64,000 nucleotides of DNA from Lachnospiraceae bacterium M18-1 (GTDB taxonomy: Bacteria; Bacillota; Clostridia; Lachnospirales; Lachnospiraceae). Of the stretch, positions 36,254-45,531 are shown piece by piece. Position 1 is the first letter of the stretch. Each line of letters begins with the position of its first letter. The position numbers and the translations under genes were made by a program. Location of the stretch: contig KE159611.1 in the NCBI GenBank assembly GCA_000403295.2, positions 617,545 to 681,544 of the forward strand, written 5' to 3'. The notes under the pieces were generated by a model. That model made no database searches and was not told the DNA's origin. It worked only from the letters and a program-made list of their open reading frames with translations.

Positions 36254-38608
36254 TCAGCCCAGCCCCAGTACAAATCCAATCAGCCGCACCACACCGGCCG
36301 CCGCCCATGCAACCGCACACTGGCCCAGCACCACACCGGCCGCCCATTTTCCGCCCAGTTCCCGCTTCACCGATGCGATGGCCGCCACACAGGGCGTATA
36401 CAGCAGGCAGAACACCAGCAGGCTGGCGGCGGCGAGGGGCGTCAGAGCCCCGGCAATGGCTTCCGTAGAACCGAACAGCACGGACAGGGTCGCAACCACA
36501 CTTTCCTTGGCCATAAATCCAGTAATCAATGCAGTGGAGATCCGCCAGTCCCCGATTCCCAGCGGACGCAGCACCGGCGCAAGAAGGCCGGCCAGCGCCG
36601 CCAGCATACTGTCGTGGGAATTATCTACGATATTCAGTCCAAAATCAAAGGTCTGCAAAAACCAGATCACAATCGTCGCTATAAAAATCACCGTGAAAGC
36701 CCTCTGCAGGAAGTCCTTTGCCTTGTCCCACAGGAGATGCCCCACATTTTTCATCCCCGGCATCCGGTAATTGGGCAGCTCCATGACAAAGGGCACCGGC
36801 TCCCCTTTGAACATCGTTTTTTTCAGCAGAAGCGCGGACACGATCCCAAGCAGGATACCCAGCACATACAGCCCGATCATCACCAGCGCCGCATGCTCCG
36901 GAAAAAACACCGCGGTAAAAAATCCATAGATCGGCAGTTTTGCCGAGCAGCTCATAAACGGCGTCAGCAAGATCGTCATCTTCCGATCCCGCTCCGACGG
37001 CAGGGTTCTGGTCGCCATGACCCCGGGCACCGTACAGCCGAAGCCCACCAGCATAGGGACGATGCTCCGCCCGGAGAGCCCCATTTTCCGCAGCAGCTTG
37101 TCCATCACAAAGGCCACCCTGGCGATGTAGCCGCTGTCCTCCATCATAGAAAGGAAGAAAAACAGGATCACGATGATCGGCAGGAAGCTGAGCACGCTGC
37201 CCACCCCGTTGAAAATCCCGTCAATGATGAGGGAATGCAGCACCTCGTTCACATCCGCCGCCGTAAGCGCGCTTTCCGCCAGTTCCGCCAGCCAGGTGAT
37301 CCCCTGATCCAGCATGTCCTGCAGCCATGCGCCGATGACGTTGAAGGTGAGCCAGAACACCAGCCCCATAATCCCGATAAATACCGGCAGCGCCGTATAT
37401 TTTCCTGTCAGCACCCGGTCAAGCTTCGCGCTCCGGGCGTGCTCCTTACTCTCCCGGGGCTTGATCACCGTAGCGTCGCAAACCTCCTGGATGAAGGAAA
37501 ACCGCATATCCGCAATGGCCGCCGCCCGATCCATTCCGCTCTCCTTCTCCATCTGGCAGATGATGTGCTCCAGCATTTCCTTCTCATTCTGATCCAGTCC
37601 CAGACTGTCCTGAATCTGGGCATCCCCCTCCGCCAGCTTGCTCGCCGCGAAACGAACCGGAATCTCTGCCTGCCGGGCATGATCCTCGATCAGATGCATG
37701 ATCCCGTGCAGGCATCTGTGGACTGCCCCGCCCCGCTGACCTTCCCGGCAGAAGTCGATCCTGCCCGGGCGTTCCTGGTATTTTGCCACATGAAGGGCAT
37801 GGTTCACCAGCTCGTCGGTTCCTTCATTCTTGACCGCCGACACCGGCACCACCGAGATTCCCAGCATGGCCTCCATCTCGTTGATCTGGATGGAGCCGCC
37901 GTTTCCCCGAACCTCGTCCATCATATTCAAAGCCAGTACAATGGGAATATCCAGTTCCATAAGCTGCATGGTCAGGTACAGGTTGCGCTCAATGTTGGTG
38001 GCATCTACTATATTGATAATCCCCTTGGGATGTTCCTTCAGCACAAATTCCCGGGTCACCATCTCCTCGCCGGAATAAGGCGACATGGAATAAATGCCCG
38101 GCAAATCCGTGATCAGCGTATTGCAGTGCCCCTTGATCACCCCGTCCTTCCGATCCACCGTCACCCCCGGAAAATTGCCCACATGCTGGTTGGAGCCTGT
38201 AAGCTGGTTGAAAAGCGTGGTCTTCCCGCAGTTCTGGTTGCCCGCCAGCGCAAAGGTCAGAAGCGCGCTGTCCGGCAGCGGATGCTCCGTCCCCTTCTCA
38301 TGGTATCGCCCGCCTTCACCCAGGCCGGGATGCTCGATACGCGGCTTCTTGCGGGTTCTCTCCTCTGTCTCCGGCTCCTGGTCCCGGACGTCCCGGATCT
38401 CTATTTTTTCCGCGTCCGCCAGGCGCAGCGTCAGCTCGTACCCGTGAATCATAAACTCCATCGGATCGCCCAGCGGGGCATACTTGATCAGTACAATCTC
38501 TGTCCCCGGAATGACCCCCATATCCAAAAAATGCTGTCTCAGCGCACCCTCACCGCCTACCGTGGTGATGGTCGCCTTTTTGCCGATCGGCAGTTCCTTC
38601 AATGTCAT
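36254..38608 (-). CDS. feoB: Ferrous iron transporter, FeoA-FeoB fusion
   Basis: 784 aa from the ATG at 38608 (MTLKELPIGKKA). Residues 1-72 are a FeoA SH3-like domain (FLDMGVIPGTEIVL). A charged linker follows, then the G domain with G1 LAGNQNCGKTTLFNQL (about 122-137), the GNFPGVTVDRK switch, DLPGIYS (G3) and NMMD (G4). The membrane part has the two Gate motifs and about nine helices. FeoB imports Fe(II), a main iron source for anaerobes. A promoter with TTTACA/TATACT lies upstream; no clear Fur box was seen. Confidence 0.94.
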   Translation of the reverse strand: MTLKELPIGKKATITTVGGEGALRQHFLDMGVIPGTEIVLIKYAPLGDPMEFMIHGYELTLRLADAEKIEIRDVRDQEPETEERTRKKPRIEHPGLGEGGRYHEKGTEHPLPDSALLTFALAGNQNCGKTTLFNQLTGSNQHVGNFPGVTVDRKDGVIKGHCNTLITDLPGIYSMSPYSGEEMVTREFVLKEHPKGIINIVDATNIERNLYLTMQLMELDIPIVLALNMMDEVRGNGGSIQINEMEAMLGISVVPVSAVKNEGTDELVNHALHVAKYQERPGRIDFCREGQRGGAVHRCLHGIMHLIEDHARQAEIPVRFAASKLAEGDAQIQDSLGLDQNEKEMLEHIICQMEKESGMDRAAAIADMRFSFIQEVCDATVIKPRESKEHARSAKLDRVLTGKYTALPVFIGIMGLVFWLTFNVIGAWLQDMLDQGITWLAELAESALTAADVNEVLHSLIIDGIFNGVGSVLSFLPIIVILFFFLSMMEDSGYIARVAFVMDKLLRKMGLSGRSIVPMLVGFGCTVPGVMATRTLPSERDRKMTILLTPFMSCSAKLPIYGFFTAVFFPEHAALVMIGLYVLGILLGIVSALLLKKTMFKGEPVPFVMELPNYRMPGMKNVGHLLWDKAKDFLQRAFTVIFIATIVIWFLQTFDFGLNIVDNSHDSMLAALAGLLAPVLRPLGIGDWRISTALITGFMAKESVVATLSVLFGSTEAIAGALTPLAAASLLVFCLLYTPCVAAIASVKRELGGKWAAGVVLGQCAVAWAAAGVVRLIGFVLGLG

Positions 38609-38696
38609 AATCTCTTCTGTCCCTCTCTCGCCGCCGTCCGCGGCCTTGCCGTAAACTGCAGCACTCTCTCTGTTCGGTAACTGTTTCTGCTGTCTT

Positions 38697-38725
38697 AGTA
38701 TAACATGCCGTAAACGGAGTGTAAA
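38697..38725 (-). promoter_or_regulatory. Promoter of feoAB fusion
   Basis: TTTACA (38725-38720) and TATACT (38702-38697), 17 bases apart, about 90 bases before the ATG. Confidence 0.65.
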
Positions 38726-38730
38726 GGAAC

Positions 38731-39921
38731 TCACCTTTCCAGCAGGAAATCAATCAGATTTTTATGGATGATCCCGTCCCTGCTAAGCGGCACTTTATCC
38801 ATGGACACCACATATTTCGGATAATTGTCCTCAATCACGCGGTACGCCCCAAATTCCCGCTCGACCGCCGACTCATCCGCCAGATAATAGGCTGCCTGGA
38901 CATAGATCTTCTCCTGCCCCTGCTGGGCGATAAAATCCACCTCGCCGCGGTACGTCTTGCCCACATAGACCTTATAACCCCTTGTGATCAGCTCATTGTA
39001 GCAAATGGTTTCCACAATGTAATTGTATTCGTCCTTTACACGGTTCTTTTTCAGATAGAAAAATCCCAGGTCGCATACATAGACCTTTTCCTCAAACGCA
39101 AGCTGTTTTTTTCCGCGGATGTCGTACCTCGGAATCTTGTCGCAGATACAGGCTTCCTCCACATATTTGATGTAATCGTACACCGTCGGCGCCGACACCT
39201 TTTGATGCTTATCGGAAATCGCTTCGGAGATCTTATTGCCGGATACCGTGACAGAAGAATTACCCACCAGATAATCCAGCACCCGCTCCAACGCCTGCGG
39301 GGACGTGACCTTGTTGCGCATCACGATATCCTTGAGTACAACGGAATCGTAGATATTGGACAGAAGAATCTCCTTGCTGCGCTCCTCTTTCTCCTTGCAG
39401 ACAAGTGGAAAACCGCCCCACTTCATATACTCTGCCAGAAGCTGGTCATAATCCGACCGGTCTTCATGAAACTGGCAGAACTCTTTAAAATTGAAAGGCA
39501 GTATCCGGAATGAAACCGTCCGTCCGCTCAAATGCGTCGCCAGCTCCCCGGAAAGCAATCGGGAATTGGAACCCGTTATGAAGATGCTGACATCATGCGT
39601 CGCCCGGAACGAATTGACCACCAGCTCAAATTCGTCCACATTTTGGATCTCGTCAAAAAACAGGTAATATTTTTCCTGACGGGTCAGCTTTGACTCAACA
39701 TATTCATAAAATGCGCCCGGCTCGCAGTACGCCTTAAACTTATAATCCTCAAAATTCAGATACAGGATGCGTTCCTCGGGCACCTGGGCATCCCTCACCT
39801 CATCGATGATCTGCCGCAGCAGAGTCGATTTGCCGCAGCGGCGGATTCCGGTAATGACTTTCACCATCTCCGACTCATAAAATGGCCGGATCTCTTTCAG
39901 ATATAATTCCCTTTTTACCAT
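38731..39921 (-). CDS. AAA-family ATPase with DUF4143
   Basis: 396 aa from the ATG at 39921 (MVKRELYLKEIRPF), 8 bases after GGAGG; a GTG two codons earlier is less likely. Walker A is VITGIRRCGKSTLLRQI (about 22-38), Walker B YYLFFDEIQNVDEFE, sensor ITGSNSRLLSGELATHLSGR. The C-terminal DUF4143 part has the nuclease-like EVDFIAQQGQEKIYVQAAY. These proteins are common, often horizontally acquired, and of unknown cellular role. It ends just before the feoB promoter. Confidence 0.85.
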   Translation of the reverse strand: MVKRELYLKEIRPFYESEMVKVITGIRRCGKSTLLRQIIDEVRDAQVPEERILYLNFEDYKFKAYCEPGAFYEYVESKLTRQEKYYLFFDEIQNVDEFELVVNSFRATHDVSIFITGSNSRLLSGELATHLSGRTVSFRILPFNFKEFCQFHEDRSDYDQLLAEYMKWGGFPLVCKEKEERSKEILLSNIYDSVVLKDIVMRNKVTSPQALERVLDYLVGNSSVTVSGNKISEAISDKHQKVSAPTVYDYIKYVEEACICDKIPRYDIRGKKQLAFEEKVYVCDLGFFYLKKNRVKDEYNYIVETICYNELITRGYKVYVGKTYRGEVDFIAQQGQEKIYVQAAYYLADESAVEREFGAYRVIEDNYPKYVVSMDKVPLSRDGIIHKNLIDFLLER

Positions 39922-40134
39922 TTTCACCGCCTCCTCGTGTTGTAATCAATTTCCATGCCCTTGTGTATACTTTGTTATTAATTTATACTATCATATTTTC
40001 CCTTTATCCGCAATAGAATTAAATACATTTAATTCTATATTCCTTTTTGTGTTTTTGTTAATTTTATTTAATACCATACTTATTTTCTTGTATCTATAAA
40101 AATCATTTAATTCTATCATACCCATTTTCCCAAA
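39922..40134. other. AT-rich spacer
   Basis: No gene. TTTAATTCTAT occurs three times between 40010 and 40115 (ATTTAATTCTAT and related words), a small direct repeat of unknown meaning. Confidence 0.4.
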
Positions 40135-40237
40135 AATAATTCCAGCTGTGCGGATTACTGATCCGACAGGCCGTTTGCATTGCAGTAAACTGCATACAAA
40201 TGGCCTGTCGAACCGCAGCCGTACATCTGGAATTATT
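40135..40237 (-). terminator. Long hairpin after adenine deaminase gene
   Basis: Outer arms AATAATTCCAG/CTGGAATTATT and inner arms CGACAGGCC/GGCCTGTCG with a TGCAG/CTGCA tip form a stem of about 100 bases. On the minus strand it ends in TTATTTTT. Confidence 0.6.
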
Positions 40238-40249
40238 TATTAAAAAACA

Positions 40250-42016
40250 TCACTCCGCCACTTCGATCACCGGATCCACAACCTCCTGTGTCAGCACATT
40301 GATGAATCCCACATCCGTGATCGCATACACCGGAATCGCCGCAAGGCAGATAAAAGAAAGGAACATAAACGGGATCGAGATCGGACAGCCCAGCTCATGA
40401 ATGATGCCGTTCAGCTTTCGTTTTTCCTCCGCCAGCTCTTCCCCGGACAGGTCGCTGAGCAGGCCGCAGACCGGATATTCCACCGCGCCTAAGATCTCTC
40501 CGTCCTTCACAACTGCCTGGCCTCCGCCGATATCGATCAGATAATTAACGGCCTTTGCCATATCCTCAAAATTGGTCCCCATGACGATCACATTATGGTT
40601 ATCATGCCCCACAGAGGATGCGATCGCTCCTGCCTGCAGGTGGAATCCTCCCATAAATGCTTTTCCCACATTTCCGTTGGTCCCGTACCGCTCTACCTGT
40701 GCAATGTAAAGTACATCCTGGGAAACATCACATTTTACAATGCCGTCTTCGACATCCAGCACTGCCTCCCTGCCCTGGGTAATGGGAATCCACGGAAGCG
40801 TATCCATCACCTGCACCTTCACCTTCTTTGCCCCTTCCGGCGCATGGATCTTGAAGCTGTCCGGCGTGATAGGATTTTTCAGATGGGTCGTATTCAGCAG
40901 ACATGGTCTGTGCTCCGCCTTCGGATAAGAAACCAGGCACTTTCCATTGTCCACGATCTGTTTCCCTCCGGAAATAACACTCAGCACTTCAAATGCTTCC
41001 GCCCCGGTGGTGATATTGATATCTGCCCGTTTTCCCGGCGCCAGTCCGCCCACCTCATCGTCCAGATGGAATGCGCGGGCCGCGTTCAAGGATACCATCT
41101 GGATCGCCGTCGCAAAATCGACTCCATTTTTCAGTGCTGTACGCACCGCGTCATCCAGGTGTCCACGTTCTACCGCGTCTACCGTGTGGAGGTCGTCTGT
41201 CACAATGCTGACCCGCGAGGTATCCAGCTTCTGCTCCAGGATCGGCTTCAGACAGTCCGCCATATTGCGGGCCGCAGAGCCTTCCCGGATCATCAGATGA
41301 CAGCCGTTTCGAAGCCGCGCGAGAGCGTCCTCACCGGATAAGGACTCATGGTCCGTGGTCACCCCTGCCGCCAGACAAGTATTCAGCGACGGACCTTCCA
41401 TATCCGGCAGATGCCCCTGGCATGTTTTTCCAGGCATCTGATTCACATGGTCCATAGTTTCCATCAGATCTGGAAACCCGTTCAGTATATAAGGCCCTAC
41501 CACTTCTGAAATGCCTACCGCATCCTTTCTCTCCAGAGCCTTTTTGATGATCTCCGGATTGAAATGTCCGCCGCTGGTTTCCAGGTCCGGCGCAAATGGA
41601 ACATGAGACGGAGACACAAAGTAGATCTTCAGATCCGTCGCTTCCGCTTCCTCCAGGACCGCCTCGATCCCTTCCAGACCTGCCACCACACCGATCTCAT
41701 GGAGGTCGGACATGACTGCGGTGGTGCCATGCTTCAATACCAGCTCCGCAAAAGAGCGGATCGACAGGCTGGTGCTCTCCGGATGAATATGCCCGTCTAT
41801 AAATCCGGGCGTGATGTAGCTGCCGCCTGCATCGATCACCTTCGTACCCTCGCCGACAGCATAATCCACGTCGCCGACAGCTGCAATCTTATCTCCGCTG
41901 ACTGCCACGCCGCCCTCATAAATTTCCTTTGTATACACATTGACCAGTTTACCGTTTTTTACTACGATATCCGCCGGAGTCTGTCCGCCTGCGGCCGCCA
42001 ATAACTTTTTATCCAT
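40250..42016 (-). CDS. ade: Adenine deaminase
   Basis: 588 aa amidohydrolase of the microbial adenine deaminase family. Metal ligands and motifs: PGFIDGHIHPES (about 72-83), the catalytic region VGPYILNGFPD and QGHLPDMEGPSLN, SIVTDDLHTVD, and NAARAFHLDDEVGGLAPGKRADI near 320. It converts adenine to hypoxanthine in purine salvage, using two metal ions. Length fits the family (570-600 aa). AGAGAGG lies upstream of the ATG. A remnant of another amidohydrolase lies directly upstream. Confidence 0.93.
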   Translation of the reverse strand: MDKKLLAAAGGQTPADIVVKNGKLVNVYTKEIYEGGVAVSGDKIAAVGDVDYAVGEGTKVIDAGGSYITPGFIDGHIHPESTSLSIRSFAELVLKHGTTAVMSDLHEIGVVAGLEGIEAVLEEAEATDLKIYFVSPSHVPFAPDLETSGGHFNPEIIKKALERKDAVGISEVVGPYILNGFPDLMETMDHVNQMPGKTCQGHLPDMEGPSLNTCLAAGVTTDHESLSGEDALARLRNGCHLMIREGSAARNMADCLKPILEQKLDTSRVSIVTDDLHTVDAVERGHLDDAVRTALKNGVDFATAIQMVSLNAARAFHLDDEVGGLAPGKRADINITTGAEAFEVLSVISGGKQIVDNGKCLVSYPKAEHRPCLLNTTHLKNPITPDSFKIHAPEGAKKVKVQVMDTLPWIPITQGREAVLDVEDGIVKCDVSQDVLYIAQVERYGTNGNVGKAFMGGFHLQAGAIASSVGHDNHNVIVMGTNFEDMAKAVNYLIDIGGGQAVVKDGEILGAVEYPVCGLLSDLSGEELAEEKRKLNGIIHELGCPISIPFMFLSFICLAAIPVYAITDVGFINVLTQEVVDPVIEVAE

Positions 42017-42057
42017 TGAATTTTTCCTCTCTTTTTTCTGAAACAGAATTTATTTTA

Positions 42058-42117
42058 TTCCAGTTCACAGCCCCCCACACACATGCACAAAACAGCCGGC
42101 ATAGCTGTGAACTGGAA
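42058..42117. repeat. 60-bp inverted repeat upstream of ade
   Basis: TTCCAGTTCACAGC and GCTGTGAACTGGAA are perfect complements around a 32-base loop. The GTTCACAGC part resembles the ends of the other palindromic elements. Confidence 0.6.
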
Positions 42118-42125
42118 CATTTGCC

Positions 42126-42405
42126 CTAATAGATCACCGGGAAACGGTCCGGCAGTACGATGCCTGCCCTCTTATAGATCGCTTCGCTTCGTTCCTGTGC
42201 TTCTTTCAGTATCGCCTCTTCGTCCATTGTCAGAATCTTCCGCTCCTTCATCAGCCATTTTCCATCACACATCGTGCTCACGATATTGGAGGAATGCATG
42301 GCGGTCACAAGCGCGGCGATCCGGTCATTGACCGGCATCATAGACGGACCGTGAGGATTGATCACGATCAGATCCGCCTCCTTTTCTAATAATTCTAATG
42401 TTCAT
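42126..42405 (-). pseudogene. C-terminal remnant of an amidohydrolase (SsnA/MtaD-like)
   Basis: The frame reads LELLEKEADLIVINPHGPSM, then NDRIAALVTAMHSSNIVSTM, and ends VLPDRFPVIY. The segment ADLIVINPHGP is the conserved last part of chlorohydrolase/deaminase-type amidohydrolases. The N-terminal 350 or so residues with the metal site are missing, and the nearest ATG upstream is out of frame. It once probably encoded a purine- or S-adenosylhomocysteine-type deaminase. Confidence 0.65.
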
Positions 42406-42788
42406 TGTATCGAGCATCGTTCAATTTGTCAATCTATGGAATAAGAACCAGTGTAGTGGTTACTGTTTACAGTTGCTGTGAGCACCCGGTGAGGGTGCTC
42501 CAGTAATTTTAGCGAAATATGAACGATGCAGTATACTGACAATACCCATTTGTGTTGTAAAATGAATAAATTATATTTTTTTCTTTCATTTTTTCATGAA
42601 CATTGGTATACTTGAAGTTAATTTACTAAACTCCCTCTTCTTGATACGGCACTGAATAATAAAAATGTAAGGTTACTAATCACAGTAACAATGTAGGCCA
42701 TCACTATCCACCAGTCATTTTACATCTGCCGCTTTTACTATGATATATGCCAATCCATCCACATAGAATTTTATCAGGAGGTCCATAC
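42406..42788. other. Intergenic stretch with a partial palindromic element
   Basis: No gene. The element part is listed at 42459-42510. The rest is AT-rich and probably holds the promoter of the regulator gene. Confidence 0.5.
42459..42510. repeat. Partial palindromic element
   Basis: GTTACTGTTTACA end followed by GAGCACCC/GGGTGCTC hairpin and CAGTAA. Confidence 0.65.
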
Positions 42789-43349
42789 ATGGATTTAAAC
42801 AAAATCGGAAAAGCCCTCAAGGAGCATCGTCTGGAGCAGAATCTATCAATCCGCGATCTGTCCGGCGTGTCGAATGTGGCGGCAAGTACCATCAGCCAGA
42901 TCGAAACCGGAAAAACTTCCCCGAACCTGCTCACCCTGAAGTCCATATGCGACGCACTGAATCTCCCGGTCTTCTCCCTGTTCCTGGAAGAAGATGAGGA
43001 GCAGATCCAGCTTGTGCGCCATACGGACCAGAAGTCATTTGTCCGCAATACGAGCAATGGGAAATCTCTGATCGAATCCCTGATCATCCAGGGAAAAAAT
43101 GAGATGTACGCCGCTACAGTCACCGTACCGTCCCACACTGATTCCGGGGAGTACGCCCACCACGGCGGCGAAGAGTTCGTGTATGTTCTGTATGGAAGTG
43201 TGATATTTGATATGGAAAATAAAGGGACCTACGAACTGAATGAACACGATACACTGTATTATCCCAATTATATCGGCCATCGCTGGAGCAATGTAACAGA
43301 CAAGGAGGCAAAGATCCTGATGGTCTCCACCTCCCCGTATACATTTTAA
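42789..43349 (+). CDS. HTH-cupin transcriptional regulator
   Basis: 186 aa from the ATG at 42789, preceded by AGGAGG. Residues 5-60 form an XRE-type helix-turn-helix (LSIRDLSGVSNVAASTISQI). Residues about 105-180 form a cupin (EYAHHGGEEFVYVLYGSV and ELNEHDTLYYPNYIGHRW), the usual sensor part. Relatives such as PuuR and SutR control uptake or breakdown of small metabolites. With the purine deaminase gene nearby it could regulate that region, but it is divergent from no clear target and this is speculation. Confidence 0.88.
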   Translation: MDLNKIGKALKEHRLEQNLSIRDLSGVSNVAASTISQIETGKTSPNLLTLKSICDALNLPVFSLFLEEDEEQIQLVRHTDQKSFVRNTSNGKSLIESLIIQGKNEMYAATVTVPSHTDSGEYAHHGGEEFVYVLYGSVIFDMENKGTYELNEHDTLYYPNYIGHRWSNVTDKEAKILMVSTSPYTF

Positions 43350-43422
43350 ATATCCGTATTTAACATAATCCCGCCGGCGGCGGCAGTCAGCCGCAATACA
43401 GACGGGATTCATTTACCGGGCT

Positions 43423-44265
43423 TCACACACTATGAAACCCTTTCCCTATGATCTCGCTTGTATTGGAAATCAATATAAACGCCGACGGATCCTCTTTTTT
43501 GATGAAATTCCTCAGCAGCACCGCCTGATGCCGGTTCAGCGCAGTAAAGATGATATACTTCTGGGAGCCGGTAAACGCTCCCTGCCCTTCGCAGATCGTA
43601 GCGCTGCGGTTCAGCTCATGTACGATAAAATCACAGATCGACTCCGGCCTGCTGCAGAATACGTTAAAATACTTGGAGAGATTCAGGCTTTCAATGAAGT
43701 TATCCACCAGCACGGAACGGAACGCCAGTCCCAGGCAGGAGTACAGTCCCACCTCCACGTCAAACACAAAGAATCCGGCAACCGTGATAGCTACATCAGA
43801 GAGCATCAGCGCCCGGCCGATATCGATGCTGGAATACTTTTTCAGGATCATGGCCACAATATCCGTACCGCCGCTGGAAGCCCCGATATTGAACAATACC
43901 GCAGACCCAAAAGCCGGAAGCACGATCGCAAAGATCACTTCCAGCAGAGGCTCGTTCGTAAACGGATGGCGCATAGGCCAGATCCGCTCAAACAATGACA
44001 GCAGGACCGAGAGCAGCACGCTGCAGTAAGCAGTCTTTGCCACAAACTTCTTCCCCAGGATCACGGCCCCCAGTACGAGCAGGACCATATTGGCCGCAAA
44101 GGAAAAATCCGACGCAGAAATCAGCCCGGACTTTGCAACAAGGACGGCAAGACCGGTAATCCCGCCAAACGTAAAGTTATTGGTAAACTTGAAAAAATAA
44201 ATTCCTACGGCCATGATCAAGGTCGCTGATGTCATCATGAAAAAGCTGCGAATTTTCGTCTTCAT
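43423..44265 (-). CDS. YitT-family membrane protein (DUF161/DUF2179)
   Basis: 280 aa from the ATG at 44265 (MKTKIRSFFMMTSA), preceded by AGAGGAA. Five to six membrane helices occupy about 10-195, including GGITGLAVLVAKSG and NIGASSGGTDIVAMIL, typical of the family. The C-terminal DUF2179 domain (about 205-280) has FTGSQKYIIFTALNRHQ and SAFILISNTSEIIGKGF. Function of YitT proteins is not established. It is convergent with the HTH-cupin regulator. Confidence 0.9.
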   Translation of the reverse strand: MKTKIRSFFMMTSATLIMAVGIYFFKFTNNFTFGGITGLAVLVAKSGLISASDFSFAANMVLLVLGAVILGKKFVAKTAYCSVLLSVLLSLFERIWPMRHPFTNEPLLEVIFAIVLPAFGSAVLFNIGASSGGTDIVAMILKKYSSIDIGRALMLSDVAITVAGFFVFDVEVGLYSCLGLAFRSVLVDNFIESLNLSKYFNVFCSRPESICDFIVHELNRSATICEGQGAFTGSQKYIIFTALNRHQAVLLRNFIKKEDPSAFILISNTSEIIGKGFHSV

Positions 44266-44304
44266 ATGTATTTTCCTCTGTTTTTGTAGTGAAACATTTT
44301 TAAT

Positions 44305-44346
44305 GTGCGGCCGTGCAGCACAATACACGGCCAGGGATTGAACAGT
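44305..44346. repeat. Degraded end of a palindromic element
   Basis: GGCCGTGCAGC with ACACGGCC hairpin, then TTGAACAGTG; similar to the right end of 12363-12507. Confidence 0.5.
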
Positions 44347-44379
44347 GTCTCCCATAGTTCCCGCTTCCGTGACGCCGGC

Positions 44380-45180
44380 TTATGATTCCTCATCATAGAG
44401 GAAGCTGACCGCTTCGTAGATCTTTTGGAAATCAATCACACACTTGCTCCGGAATATTCCCACCGGTACTTTCTGTGTAAAATCATAAAGCCTGACATTA
44501 AGATCGCTCTCGAAATCATACACAATGACCTTCCGCTTGTCCGGGTCTACCAGCCAGTATTCCCGCACGCCTGCCGCCTCGTACTTGGACAGCTTGAGCA
44601 TCATGTCCTTCCGTCTGGTGGACCTGGAAAGCACCTCCACAACCAGATCCGGCGCACCGTAAACCACGCCCCGGCGAAACTTGCCCCGGTCACAGACGAC
44701 CATGACATCGGGCTGTACCATCGTCTTCTCATCACAGTCAAGCTGCACATCCAGCGGAGAGGACATGGGCACGCATGATCCCCCCTTCTTATCGATATAA
44801 TCCGCCAGCTTCCTGTAGACCTGTCCCACGAATGCCTGATGCACGCTGTTCGGCGCAGCCATATCGTAAAATACCCCGTCGATCAGTTCTGCGTGCTTTT
44901 CTTCCGGCAGCGCAAAATAGTCATCCAGCGTATACCCGCCCTGCCGCGACTTCTCGTATTCCAGCTCCGTCATGTAGGCCGCCCGGGCTTCCCGGATCAT
45001 CATATCCATCTTATTCCCAAATACGCCTTCCAACGCCTTCAATGTATCGTAACGCGGGGATTTCGTAACGCCGCCCAGCACCTTCTGCACCGTTCCCAGC
45101 GGCAGTCCCGAGAGTTCCGCAATCTGTTCATAGGAATAGCCAAGTTCTTTTTTGCGCCTCCGCATCTCTTCGATCGTCAT
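44380..45180 (-). CDS. HTH plus Uma2-type PD-(D/E)XK protein
   Basis: 266 aa. Residues 1-60 form an XRE-like helix-turn-helix (YSYEQIAELSGLPLGTVQKV). Residues about 80-255 are a Uma2 domain: YTLDDYFALPEEKHAELIDG, MVQPDVMVVCDRGKF, GAPDLVVEVLSRSTRRKDMM with the PD..EV..K nuclease pattern, YWLVDPDKRKVIVYDF. Uma2 proteins resemble restriction-type nucleases and are common in genomes rich in mobile DNA; their role is not known. AAAGGAGG precedes the ATG. Confidence 0.88.
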   Translation of the reverse strand: MTIEEMRRRKKELGYSYEQIAELSGLPLGTVQKVLGGVTKSPRYDTLKALEGVFGNKMDMMIREARAAYMTELEYEKSRQGGYTLDDYFALPEEKHAELIDGVFYDMAAPNSVHQAFVGQVYRKLADYIDKKGGSCVPMSSPLDVQLDCDEKTMVQPDVMVVCDRGKFRRGVVYGAPDLVVEVLSRSTRRKDMMLKLSKYEAAGVREYWLVDPDKRKVIVYDFESDLNVRLYDFTQKVPVGIFRSKCVIDFQKIYEAVSFLYDEES

Positions 45181-45267
45181 GGAAATCCCTCCTTTCTATT
45201 CAGGCTTTTCTTTATTTTAGCAGTTTTCTTTCCATTTTTCAACCGTATTTCCATTTTTTATCCATTT

Positions 45268-45415
45268 GTTACTGTTCACACCCTGGCCGGGTGCTCACAG
45301 TAACGGCATCCAGCCCATTGAAAAGTCGCCTCCCGGCGAAGGGCTGGATGCCCGCCCCATCACTGAATTGGCCGGATGCCGTGCAGCGAGTGCACGACAC
45401 CGTGTGAACAGTAAC
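45268..45415. repeat. 148-bp intergenic palindromic element
   Basis: Ends GTTACTGTTCACA and GTGTGAACAGTAAC are inverted repeats. Hairpins inside: CACCCTGGCCGGGTG; GCATCCAGCCC with GGGCTGGATGC; and GCCGTGCAGCGAGTGCACG. An extra AGGAGTGAACAGTA follows at 45418-45431. It occupies most of the gap before the GNAT gene. Confidence 0.8.
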
Positions 45416-45454
45416 CCCAGGAGTGAACAGTATCTTGGTACAGACAATCTGCCC

Positions 45455-45483
45455 TTGTAAATCATCCACAAAGGACCTATAAT
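45455..45483 (+). promoter_or_regulatory. Promoter of the GNAT-two-component genes
   Basis: TTGTAA (45455-45460) and TATAAT (45478-45483) with 17-base spacing, just after the palindromic element. Confidence 0.65.
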
Positions 45484-45531
45484 AAATGAATAGACGTTTT
45501 ACGGAATGAATGGAAAGGAGACCCTGACCCT

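Noticed and set aside
36113..38680. 855-codon plus-strand frame opposite feoB
   Set aside because: His/Arg/Gln-rich antisense shadow; feoB on the other strand is complete and conserved.
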